A DNA stretch of 64,000 bases from Corynebacterium sp. TAE3-ERU12 (lineage in GTDB: Bacteria; Actinomycetota; Actinomycetes; Mycobacteriales; Mycobacteriaceae), in contig NZ_JAHUTM010000001.1 in assembly GCF_019209905.1 (NCBI RefSeq), positions 62,001-126,000 on the forward strand, written 5' to 3'. The first letter of the stretch is position 1; each line of letters starts with the position of its first letter. Of this stretch, positions 51,400-59,192 are shown piece after piece. The position numbers and the translations under genes are program-made. Below the pieces are notes generated by a model. It ran no database searches. It was not told where the DNA came from and saw only the letters and a program-made list of their open reading frames with translations.

Positions 51400-53526
51400 T
51401 TAGCGGGCGCGATCCCACACCCGGTGGCCCGGCATAACGTCGGCAAGCTCAACAGCAGCCTGCTGCACACTATCCGCAGCAATCACGCCCGGGGCAGAAA
51501 CATCAGCAGCACGCCCCACCAGCTCCGCGCCAGCACCAACAAAAGCAATCGCCTTGAGGTGACGGAACATCTCATCAACGAGAATGCGCGCCTCCGGGGC
51601 CTGCGAATCAGCAGCAATGATGGCGGCATCGAACTCAATCGACCGCACCGCATGCAACGCACGATTCACCGTCGCACCAGCAACACTGCCACCAGTAGCG
51701 GCCAGCACCAACGGCACCATCCCGGCCTCGTCAACAGTCTTAATAGCAGCGGCGAGATCGGCCTCGGCCGCCGACTCATCAACAAAAATGGCGACCTGGC
51801 GGCCATCAAGCGGGAACCTGCCACCAATCTGAGACAACGCAGCCGACGGCTCCGGATCCGGCAAGGCAACCTTCTCCGGCTTCGGCAAACCAAGACCAGC
51901 GGCGACATCGTCGGCAAGCTGAGAATCAATATGGGCCAGCACCTCCTGGACCACACGCTTGCGAATAACCTCGCTATAGCACTTCGCCAACTCGAAGGTG
52001 TACGCATCCGTGACGTGCTGACGCTCAATATCAGTCAGCGACAACCACAGCAGACGCGGCTGCGTGAAATGATCCTCGAAGCTCGCCGGCTTAGTACGAG
52101 TCTTCTCCCCAGCAACCTGCTTCGGGACCTCCAGCCAACCGGCCGCTGCCTGCGGATCCGCATGGAACGGGCAACCACCATCGACACTATTCGGGTGATA
52201 CGCCGACGTCCCAGAATGCAAAGCCTGCTGGCCAAAACCATCGCGCTGCATATCATTCACCGGCGCATGCGGGCGATTAATCGGCAACTGGGCGAAATTC
52301 GGGCCACCCAGACGGTGGAAATGCGTATCCGTGTAGCTGAACAGGCGAGCCTGCAGCAGCGCATCGTTTGTGGCCTCGATGCCCGGGACAAGGTTGCCCG
52401 GGGCGAATGCGACCTGCTCAGTCTCCGCGAAATAATTCGTCGGATTGCCAGTGAGCTTCATCGTGCCAATGATCTCCACCGGGCACAGCTCCTCGGGAAC
52501 CAACTTCGTCGGATCCAGCAGGTCAATGCCCTCAAACGTCTCATCCGGAGTATCCGGCATGACCTGCACACCCAAATCCCACTCCGGGTAAGCGCCGGCC
52601 TCAATAGCGTCGGCAAGATCACGGCGATGCAAATCCGGGTCAGCACCACCGGAAAGCACAGCCTCCTCCCACACCATCGAATGCACGCCCAAACGCGGCT
52701 TCCAATGGAACTTCACCAGAGACGTCTCACCAGCCTCATTGACCAGGCGGAACGTGTGAACGCCGAAGCCTTCCATCATCCGGTACGAACGCGGAATGCC
52801 ACGGTCGGTCATATTGAACAACGTGTGGAACGTGGCCTCAGTGTGCAGCGACACGAAATCCCAAAACGAATCATGCGCCGACTGCGCCTGCGGAATCTCG
52901 CGATCCATATGCGGCTTCACTGAATGCACAACATCCGGGAACTTAATGCCGTCCTGGATGAAGAACACCGGCAGGTTATTGCCCACCAGGTCGTAATTGC
53001 CCTCATCGGTGTAGAACTTCACCGCGAAACCACGAGTGTCACGGGCAGTGTCGATGGAACCGCGGAAACCGGCCACGGTGGAAAAACGCACGAAAACCGG
53101 GGTCTGGGCGTCCTTCTTCAAAAACGCAGCGCGAGTGATGCCCTCGGCGCGGCCATTGGCAGTGAACACACCATGCGCACCGGCGCCACGGGCATGCACC
53201 ACCCGCTCCGGAATGCGCTCACGGTCGAAATGCTGCAACTTCTCGCGCAGGTGCTGGTCCTGCAGCAGCGTCGGGCCACGATCACCGGCGCGCAGTGAGT
53301 GGTCAGTCTGGGACTGGCGCACACCCTGGGCGGTGGTGACGTACGCACCCTGCTGGTGGCGGTTTTCGGTGACGCCGTCGGGCTGGCGAGCGCCAGTCGG
53401 GGAGACGGCGGTGGGGCCGGGCTGGTCGTCGTGGGCCGGCAGTGGCTCGCGCGGGGTGGTTGGCTCCTCGTAGGACGGAGTGTGCGGGGCCGGGTTTCCG
53501 GGAAGATTGTCGTTGGGCTGGGACAT
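51400..53526 (-). CDS. katE: Large-subunit (clade 2, HPII-type) catalase
   Basis: A 708-residue haem catalase that dismutates hydrogen peroxide. The distal His lies in RVVHARGAGAHGVF (about residue 111), an Asn-containing FFIQDGIKFPD region follows, and the proximal haem ligand Tyr is in ARLFSYTDTHFHRLG. The extra ~180-residue C-terminal flavodoxin/DJ-1-like domain (RQVAIFVDESAAEADL, AADSQAPEARI) marks the large-subunit clade. The N-terminal ~80 residues are Pro/Gln-rich. The ATG at 53526 follows GGAGGT. Two 11-mers encode LAD in the C-terminal region. Confidence 0.94.
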   Translation of the reverse strand: MSQPNDNLPGNPAPHTPSYEEPTTPREPLPAHDDQPGPTAVSPTGARQPDGVTENRHQQGAYVTTAQGVRQSQTDHSLRAGDRGPTLLQDQHLREKLQHFDRERIPERVVHARGAGAHGVFTANGRAEGITRAAFLKKDAQTPVFVRFSTVAGFRGSIDTARDTRGFAVKFYTDEGNYDLVGNNLPVFFIQDGIKFPDVVHSVKPHMDREIPQAQSAHDSFWDFVSLHTEATFHTLFNMTDRGIPRSYRMMEGFGVHTFRLVNEAGETSLVKFHWKPRLGVHSMVWEEAVLSGGADPDLHRRDLADAIEAGAYPEWDLGVQVMPDTPDETFEGIDLLDPTKLVPEELCPVEIIGTMKLTGNPTNYFAETEQVAFAPGNLVPGIEATNDALLQARLFSYTDTHFHRLGGPNFAQLPINRPHAPVNDMQRDGFGQQALHSGTSAYHPNSVDGGCPFHADPQAAAGWLEVPKQVAGEKTRTKPASFEDHFTQPRLLWLSLTDIERQHVTDAYTFELAKCYSEVIRKRVVQEVLAHIDSQLADDVAAGLGLPKPEKVALPDPEPSAALSQIGGRFPLDGRQVAIFVDESAAEADLAAAIKTVDEAGMVPLVLAATGGSVAGATVNRALHAVRSIEFDAAIIAADSQAPEARILVDEMFRHLKAIAFVGAGAELVGRAADVSAPGVIAADSVQQAAVELADVMPGHRVWDRAR

Positions 53527-53710
53527 GGGTGAACCTCCAGGTGGGGGTTGAAATAGCGTGCACACCGCATCGGAATTGGGGCTGGGGGCTGGCCAGCAGC
53601 AATGGTGAACACGGTGCACTCGAAAGTCTACCCGGATGTGGTGCTGGGGCGGCGGGGCGTGAGTGTCGGGGAGGGCTTGGTGTTGCGGGGGCTCGTGGGG
53701 GCTTGTGGGC

Positions 53711-53782
53711 TAGATCCGTACGAATTGTGCAGATCCGTGCGAAATTCCGTACGGGTTTGCGCAAAAGGTACGGATCTGTGCG
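53711..53782. repeat. Palindromic intergenic element, copy 8
   Basis: Left block AGATCCGTACGAATTGTGC; right block GCGCAAAAGGTACGGATC. It corresponds to copy 1 in the other cassette, but keeps GTACGGG where copy 1 has GTATGGG. Confidence 0.85.
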
Positions 53783-53947
53783 CGGGGGCGGTGGCAGGGG
53801 CCGGGACGAGGGGGCTGGATGCGGCGAATTGTGGGGTGGCCGGTGCGCGGGCGGGCAGTGGGGTGGCTGGGCGCGGTCGTGGCGTCGGCGGTGGGGTGAG
53901 TGCGGCGGCGTCGGCGTCGGAAAGCTGTGGGGGAGGGGTGCGCCGAT

Positions 53948-54021
53948 GCAGATCCGTACGAATTGCGCAGATCCGTGCGAAATTCCGTACGGGTTTGCGC
54001 AAACGGTACGGATCTGCGCGC
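53948..54021. repeat. Palindromic intergenic element, copy 9
   Basis: Identical by eye to copy 2 (16762-16835) over most of its length, including the GCGCAAACGG variant arm. Confidence 0.88.
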
Positions 54022-54111
54022 GGGGGCGGGGCGGTGGCAGCGGCGCAGCGGGGAGTGGGGAGGGAGGGGAGCGCGGGCTGGCGCGCCCGCGATGTGGGAC
54101 ACTTGACCACC

Positions 54112-54405
54112 ATGGAGCCCTATGACGTTGCCATCCGCGATGAGACCATCCGCCTTGGCCAGTTCGTGAAACTCGCCGGACTCGCCGACACCGGCGGCCT
54201 GGCCAAAGGCCTCATTGTTGACGGCGAAGTGAGCGTCAACGGCGAGGTCGACACCCGCCGCGGCCGCGTACTGCGCCCCGGGGACGTGGTCAGCGCCGGG
54301 ACAATGTCCGCCCGCGTCGCCGAGGCCACCGACGACGATGACGACTACTTCGACGAAGCCACCGCCGACGATGACTTCGACTACGAAAAGTGGAGGAATA
54401 TGTAA
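54112..54405 (+). CDS. S4 RNA-binding domain protein
   Basis: A 97-residue protein with one S4 domain: IRLGQFVKLAGLADTGG, then GLIVDGEVSVNGEVDTRRGRVLRPGD, closely fitting the YaaA/RlbA-type ribosome-associated S4 proteins. The C-terminus is very acidic (DDDDDYFDEATADDDFDYE), which is unusual for an RNA-binding protein. No ribosome site is seen; a GACACT hexamer ends eight bases before the ATG. The stop overlaps the next start (TAATG). Confidence 0.85.
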   Translation: MEPYDVAIRDETIRLGQFVKLAGLADTGGLAKGLIVDGEVSVNGEVDTRRGRVLRPGDVVSAGTMSARVAEATDDDDDYFDEATADDDFDYEKWRNM

Positions 54406-55211
54406 TGCCCGCTTTCCCCGCCGTTGACGGCATGCCGCTGCGCGCCGACCTGCTCACCACCAACCCCGGCAGCGCCCGCGATTTCTACCAGTACCTTTTC
54501 GGCTGGTCGTACCAGGACTCCACCGAGGGCCGCACCATGTCGACCCTGGAGGGCCTGCCGATTTCCGCAGTGCTCGACTCCAGCGAGGACAACCGGTGGC
54601 GGGTGTGCTTCCACGCCGACGACGTCGCCGACACCCTCACCCGCGCCCGCGACCTGGGGGCCAAGGTGCTCCACGAACCCCAGGAGCTTGCCGACGGCTC
54701 CCATATGGCCGTATTCGAGGACCCCACCGGCGCGCTGGTTGGCCTGCTGCGCCAACCCGGCCAGCAGTCCTTCTTCGCCGCTGGTGAGCCTGGTGCGCCC
54801 GTGTGGTTCGAGCTCATTGCCGGCGAGAAATTCGACGAAGCGGTGAATTTCTACCACGAGTTGTTCGGGTGGAATATCGCCATCCAGCAGCGCACCGCCG
54901 ACGAGGGCGTGGCCATCGCCATGCACGACGGCGCAGCTTTTGCCGGAATCTCCACCGGCACGGTGTCGGCCTGGTCCGGGTGGGTGGCCTACTTCGGTGT
55001 ACTGGATATCAACGCCGCGGTGAAGACCACCAAGAAAAACGGCGGCGAGGTTGCCGTACCGCCAGCCGATACCGAGTTCGGCCCGATGGCGACGGTGGTC
55101 GACTCCGTCGGTGCCACCACCATCCTGTGCGAGGTGCCGCCCCCGCCGCCGGAGGACATCCGCGAATCCGACCCGCTGGAAGGCATCGACCTCTCCCAGT
55201 TCGGGATGTAG
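54405..55211 (+). CDS. Two-domain VOC (glyoxalase-like) protein
   Basis: A 268-residue protein made of two vicinal-oxygen-chelate modules of about 125 residues (SARDFYQYLFGW and DEAVNFYHELFGWN open the two halves). It resembles the mycobacterial Cfp30B/Rv0577 type. Metal ligands are not obvious, so ligand binding rather than catalysis is possible. The start shares one base with the upstream stop, with GGAGG about nine bases before, so the two genes are translationally coupled. An 11-mer encodes LAD at 54686-54696. Confidence 0.87.
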   Translation: MPAFPAVDGMPLRADLLTTNPGSARDFYQYLFGWSYQDSTEGRTMSTLEGLPISAVLDSSEDNRWRVCFHADDVADTLTRARDLGAKVLHEPQELADGSHMAVFEDPTGALVGLLRQPGQQSFFAAGEPGAPVWFELIAGEKFDEAVNFYHELFGWNIAIQQRTADEGVAIAMHDGAAFAGISTGTVSAWSGWVAYFGVLDINAAVKTTKKNGGEVAVPPADTEFGPMATVVDSVGATTILCEVPPPPPEDIRESDPLEGIDLSQFGM

Positions 55212-55220
55212 TTTCTGCCT

Positions 55221-55372
55221 AGTTTCCGTAGGTTGTCGGAAACTTGCGGAAACTTCGGAAACTTGCGAAAAACACCTTTGAACTGGCGTTTTATCGTTAA
55301 TCCTTGTCTATGGTGCCCGTGCGAAGCTGTTCCAGTTTCCATCAAGTTTCCGCTTAAGTCGTGCGGAAACTT
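55221..55372. repeat. Cluster of GGAAACT boxes, direct and inverted (operator-like)
   Basis: At least six boxes occur in about 150 bases. CGGAAACTT is repeated directly at 55237, 55247 and 55256. AGTTTCCG at 55221 forms an inverted pair with the first of these. AAGTTTCCGC (55344-55353) and GCGGAAACTT (55363-55372) form a perfect 10-bp inverted repeat with a nine-base spacer, and another AGTTTCC lies at 55334. The pattern suggests binding sites of a DNA-binding protein. Confidence 0.75.
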
Positions 55373-55524
55373 ACTCGGGCGATGATGCTGAAAGCGAGTC
55401 GATAGCGCTTCCGCCGGAGGTCACCGCCGCCCTAGATGCCGTGTGGGGTGGTGCGAAGGCTTGTGATTAGAAAACCCGCGGTCTATACACAGCAATCCCC
55501 GGCGCCTGTCGACGTCGGTAGCAA

Positions 55525-55909
55525 CTGTGGATCTCGGTGATGGCCAGGAGGATCGCATCCAGGCTTTCCCGAGTCAGGCTGTTGATGAGGTGCTGACGAA
55601 TGCACTGGTGCATCGTGACTGGTCCGTGGATCGCTCTATCAACGTGGCGATGATTGGACGCTTACCGACGATGTCCGCAACCTCATGGGGGCGGCGGTAA
55701 CAACGCAGCCCAGTAGTATTTCCCTGGAGGACCGCATCCGGGAGCGGCTGTACTCTGACGGTTTTGTGCGCAACAGTGACATCGTCGAGGCTACTGGCGC
55801 CGATCCCCGTGAGGTCTCCGATATTCTCCGTGCACTGAGCAAACGCGGCACCCTGCGCAAGGATCCGGATGGGCCGAGTCGCGGCAAGAACGTGCGCTGG
55901 CTTCCGTGA
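55525..55909 (+). pseudogene. Remnant of an AlbA_2/Schlafen-type ATP-binding regulator
   Basis: One frame reads AFPSQAVDEVLTNALVHRDW (55563 on), matching the conserved E-NAL-HRDY segment of AlbA_2/HATPase_c_4 regulators. In another frame 55685-55909 encodes a winged-helix-like C-terminus (DGFVRNSDIVEATGADPREV, then ILRALSKRGTLRKD). The frames differ and most of an intact ~500-residue protein is absent, so the gene is decayed. Just upstream, an open stretch ending with TAG at 55470 (PPEVTAALDAVWGGAK) has no start and may be another remnant. 55910-56025 shows nothing recognisable. Confidence 0.6.
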
Positions 55910-56025
55910 TTGAGTAAATAACCAGGATCAGGCCACGCAGCAGCGCAAGACAAATCAGCTGCGCCATTGACGAATCCCAACGCCATGCACTGAGCGTGGC
56001 GACCGGAATATTCCTGCTCCGTGAC

Positions 56026-57114
56026 CTACCGGGCGCTACCAAGCGCGGAGCGCACCGCCGCCACAAAGGTCTCGGTGGTGCCGTGCCCGCCGACGTCGGG
56101 AGTGCGTGCCGACGGGTCCTCCAGGGCCTTCGCCACAGCAGAACGCAGGCGGGCGGCCTCGGAGGCGTCACCTAGGTGGTCGCCGCACATTGCCGCGGCT
56201 TCTAGGAAAGCCGCTGGATTGGCCACGCCCTGGCCGGCGATATCCGGCGCAGAGCCGTGGACCGGCTCGAAAACAGCGTGCTGAGCGCCGATATTCGCCG
56301 CTGCGGCCAACCCCAGGCTGCCCATTAGGCCAGCGCCGAGGTCTGAGAGCACATCACCAAAGACATTTTCTGCGGCAATCACGTCATAGGCGCCAGGGTC
56401 GGTGACCATCTTCATAGCCACCACATCCACATTCGCCATGGTGAAACGCACCTCGGGAAACTCCGGGGCCACATCGTCGACTGCGGCCAGAATGACCTCA
56501 CCCGAGGACTGCAGAATATTCGGCTTATCGGCGATGGTGACCTCACCGCGTGTGGTCAGCGACGCGGCCGTGCGCAGCAGTCGCGCCCAGCCATATCGGG
56601 TAGTCACGCGCAGCGCCACGGCCAGATCAGCCGGTGCACTGTGCTGCACAGTCACGTCAGAACCGATAATGCCGCGCAGCTCGTCGCCAAGCTCGCTACC
56701 AGCAAGATCGTGGGCGTAGAGGCCTTCGGTGTTCTCGCGGGCAATGGTCACCACGGTGCCGTCGGCAAGCCGGATGGGCCGGATATTGGCGTGCAGATCC
56801 AGCCGGGTGCGCAGTTGCAACACGGGGGAGCGGTAGCGCAGGCCGGTGTTCTGCAACGCAGGGGCCAGCTCGGCTTCGGCGGCGCGGGCCGGTTTGGAGG
56901 TCACCGCCACCAGCAGCGCCGCGTCGGCGGACTCGAGCACCCGCCACGTCGCCGCCGGCACCGGGTCACCACCGGAACACCAGCACCGCCAGCCGATCTC
57001 GGCGGGTTGGAGTTGCCAGCCGGGGAATACGTCGGCAAGCACGGGGGCGCAAGCGTCGGCAAGCTCAGGCCCGATGCCGTCTCCGGGGAGGATGGCAATG
57101 GTGCGGTCGGTCAT
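56026..57114 (-). CDS. Isocitrate/isopropylmalate dehydrogenase-family enzyme
   Basis: A 362-residue beta-decarboxylating dehydrogenase. Motifs are LPGDGIGPE at the N-terminus, RTRLDLHANIRPIR (substrate arginines), ARENTEGLYAHD with the catalytic Tyr, TIADKPNILQ with the catalytic Lys, and AENVFGDVLSDLGAGLMGSLG with metal-binding Asp residues. RENTEGLY is the isocitrate/homoisocitrate/tartrate pattern, whereas LeuB usually has RELTGGIY, so I do not call it leuB. It starts five bases after the M13 peptidase stop, hence cotranscribed. Three 11-mers encode LAD here. Confidence 0.85.
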   Translation of the reverse strand: MTDRTIAILPGDGIGPELADACAPVLADVFPGWQLQPAEIGWRCWCSGGDPVPAATWRVLESADAALLVAVTSKPARAAEAELAPALQNTGLRYRSPVLQLRTRLDLHANIRPIRLADGTVVTIARENTEGLYAHDLAGSELGDELRGIIGSDVTVQHSAPADLAVALRVTTRYGWARLLRTAASLTTRGEVTIADKPNILQSSGEVILAAVDDVAPEFPEVRFTMANVDVVAMKMVTDPGAYDVIAAENVFGDVLSDLGAGLMGSLGLAAAANIGAQHAVFEPVHGSAPDIAGQGVANPAAFLEAAAMCGDHLGDASEAARLRSAVAKALEDPSARTPDVGGHGTTETFVAAVRSALGSAR

Positions 57115-57119
57115 GGCAG

Positions 57120-59084
57120 CTACCAGATGATGACGCGCTCGGCGGGTTCGCGCCACATGCCATCGCCGGGCTGCACATCGAAGGCGGCGTGGAATTCGTC
57201 GATATTGCGGGCGATTTCATTGCAGCGGAATTCGGCCGGGGAGTGCGGGTCGATCGCTAAGTACTGGCGGCTCATGGCCGGCCGGATGGCGGTGCGCCAC
57301 ACATGCGCCCAGGAGTAAAACAGGTCCCGGAAGGCGCCCGGTTCGTCGGAAAGCCCCTGGTCCGCCAACCAGCGTCGGTAGGCCACGACAGCGATGCCCA
57401 GCCCGCCGAGGTCGCCAATATTTTCGCCGAGGGTGAATTGGCCGTTCACACCCTGGTCGGTTTCGCCGAGTTCGCGCAGGCCGGTGGGTACCAGGCCGTC
57501 GAACTGCTTGACCAGGCGTGCGGTGAGGCGGTCGAAGGCGGCGCGGTCATCCTCGGTCCACCATTGGTTGAGGTTGCCGTGGCCGTCGTACTGCGAGCCC
57601 TGGTCGTCGAAACCGTGTCCGATCTCGTGGCCGATGACCGCGCCGATTGCGCCCATATTGGTGGCCATGGATGCCTCCGGGTCGAAGAACGGCGGGCGCA
57701 GGATGGCGGCGGGGAAGGTGATGTCATTGACCACCGGGTTATAGAAAGCATTGACCGTCTGCGGGGTGGTGACCCATTCATCGCGGTCGGCGGGGTGGCC
57801 GAGTTTGGCTACCTCATAGTCGTGGTTGAAGCGGGCGGCGGCGCGGGCATTGGCCATCAGCTCGCCGGTCAGTTCCAGGCCGTCGTAGCTGCGCCACTTA
57901 TCCGGGTAGCCGATTTTGGCCTTGAACTGGGAGAGTTTCTCCAGGGCGCGGGTTTGGGTGTCCTCGGTCATCCAGTCCAGTTGCTGGATGCGTTCCCGGT
58001 AGGCGGCCAGCAGGTAGTCGACGAGGGTGAGCATTTGTTGTTTGTGCTCGGGCGGGAAGTGCTTGCCGACGTAGGCGCGGCCGACCTCGAATCCGGCGCT
58101 GGCCTCGACGAAGGCCACACCGCGCTTCCAGCGGGCGCGCAGTTCCTCGGCGCCGGAGAGGGTGCGGCCGTAGAAATCGAAGTTTTGCTCGACGAATTCG
58201 GCAGGTAGGTAGGCGGCGCGGGCGTAGAGAACGCGGGCGAGGGCCCACAGGCGCAATACCTCTATATCTGTGGTCTGCCAGAGGGTGGCGAAGGCGGCTA
58301 GGTAGGAGGGCTGCATGGCGATGATGTCATCGGCAGCGGCGTCGCCGGTGACTCCCATTTCGGCGAACCATGCGGCCCAGGGGAAACCGTCGGGAAGTTC
58401 GCTGATGGGGGTGGGGTTGAAGGTGCGCACGGCATCGCGGGAGGACACAACGTCCCAGTGCGCGGCGGCGAGGCGGGTTTCGAAGTCGAGGACGCGGCGG
58501 GCGGCATCGGCGGCGTCACCGATATCGAAGGCATCGGCGAGGTCGGAGCCTTCGAAGCTGTTGTCGGCGACGGTGGCGTCTTCGAGCATTTGGAAGACCT
58601 GGGTGAGGTGTTCCAGGTAGGCCTGGCGGGTTGTGGCGTGGTGGTCTTCGCGGTAGTAGGCCTCGTCGGGCAAGCCGAGGCCGGCTTGGAAGAGGTAGAG
58701 GCGGGTGTTGTCGGAGCGGGAGTCCTTTTCCACCCAGAACGCGGCGGCGCCGGGGACGCCGCTTCGGTCGAGGCGGCCTAGTGCTTGGGCGAGTTCGTCG
58801 CGGTTGGTGGTTTCGATTTCGCGTAGGTCTTCGGCCAGTGGGGCGATGCCGGCGTTTTCGACGGCGTCGGCGTCCATAAATGCCTGGTAGAGCGTGCCGA
58901 TGCGGGTGTTGGGGGAGGCGGCTTCGATGAGGTCGCGTACGTCGGCTTCGGCTTGGTCGCGCAGTGCGTGGAAAGCGCCGTCGACGCTGCGGTCGGCGGG
59001 GATGGTGTGGTTCGCAATCCATTCGCCGTTGACGTGTCGGTAGAGGTCTTCGGCGGGGCTGGGGTTTGCTGGCGTGGTGCTCAT
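57120..59084 (-). CDS. M13-family zinc metallopeptidase (neprilysin/PepO-like)
   Basis: A 654-residue peptidase. The zinc site HEIGHGFDDQGSQYD is in the last third, with the third ligand region ENIGDLGGLGIA about 60 residues on, and NAFYNPVVNDITFPAAIL is the substrate-binding motif. The C-terminus ends RVIIW, as usual for the family (CxVW-like). No signal peptide is visible, so it is likely cytoplasmic, unlike neprilysin. The ATG at 59084 is preceded by TACACT with a seven-base gap, suggesting a leaderless message. An ATG at 59135 is also possible. Confidence 0.92.
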   Translation of the reverse strand: MSTTPANPSPAEDLYRHVNGEWIANHTIPADRSVDGAFHALRDQAEADVRDLIEAASPNTRIGTLYQAFMDADAVENAGIAPLAEDLREIETTNRDELAQALGRLDRSGVPGAAAFWVEKDSRSDNTRLYLFQAGLGLPDEAYYREDHHATTRQAYLEHLTQVFQMLEDATVADNSFEGSDLADAFDIGDAADAARRVLDFETRLAAAHWDVVSSRDAVRTFNPTPISELPDGFPWAAWFAEMGVTGDAAADDIIAMQPSYLAAFATLWQTTDIEVLRLWALARVLYARAAYLPAEFVEQNFDFYGRTLSGAEELRARWKRGVAFVEASAGFEVGRAYVGKHFPPEHKQQMLTLVDYLLAAYRERIQQLDWMTEDTQTRALEKLSQFKAKIGYPDKWRSYDGLELTGELMANARAAARFNHDYEVAKLGHPADRDEWVTTPQTVNAFYNPVVNDITFPAAILRPPFFDPEASMATNMGAIGAVIGHEIGHGFDDQGSQYDGHGNLNQWWTEDDRAAFDRLTARLVKQFDGLVPTGLRELGETDQGVNGQFTLGENIGDLGGLGIAVVAYRRWLADQGLSDEPGAFRDLFYSWAHVWRTAIRPAMSRQYLAIDPHSPAEFRCNEIARNIDEFHAAFDVQPGDGMWREPAERVIIW

Positions 59085-59153
59085 GGTGGCGAGTGTAGGC
59101 AACTGCCACACCCCCACGTGTGACGCATGTGACAAATGTTATCGGTGTGTCGC

Positions 59154-59184
59154 TTGTGGCGCGTGTGAATAGTGTGATTATGAT
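59154..59184 (+). promoter_or_regulatory. Candidate promoter of the GH25 muramidase gene
   Basis: TATGAT (59179-59184) is a near-consensus -10, with TTGTGG (59154-59159) a weaker -35 at 19 bases. The ATG is at 59193, so transcription would start at or just before it. The intervening DNA has several TGTGAC/TGTGAA units. Confidence 0.55.
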
Positions 59185-59192
59185 GAACAACC

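Larger units (their letters stand above)
53698..54031. repeat. ~330-bp duplicated cassette (copy 2) with two palindromic elements
   Basis: Second copy of the block at 16514-16842, in the same orientation on the + strand. It occupies most of the 585-base divergent gap between the catalase and S4 genes (53527-54111), which has no other gene. A CGTCGGAAAGC motif lies at 53915-53925. Confidence 0.85.

Noticed and set aside
51187..52923. A 578-codon + strand frame opposite the catalase gene
   Set aside because: It begins inside gltD and is Arg/His-rich shadow sequence; the catalase reading has catalytic residues and an SD site.
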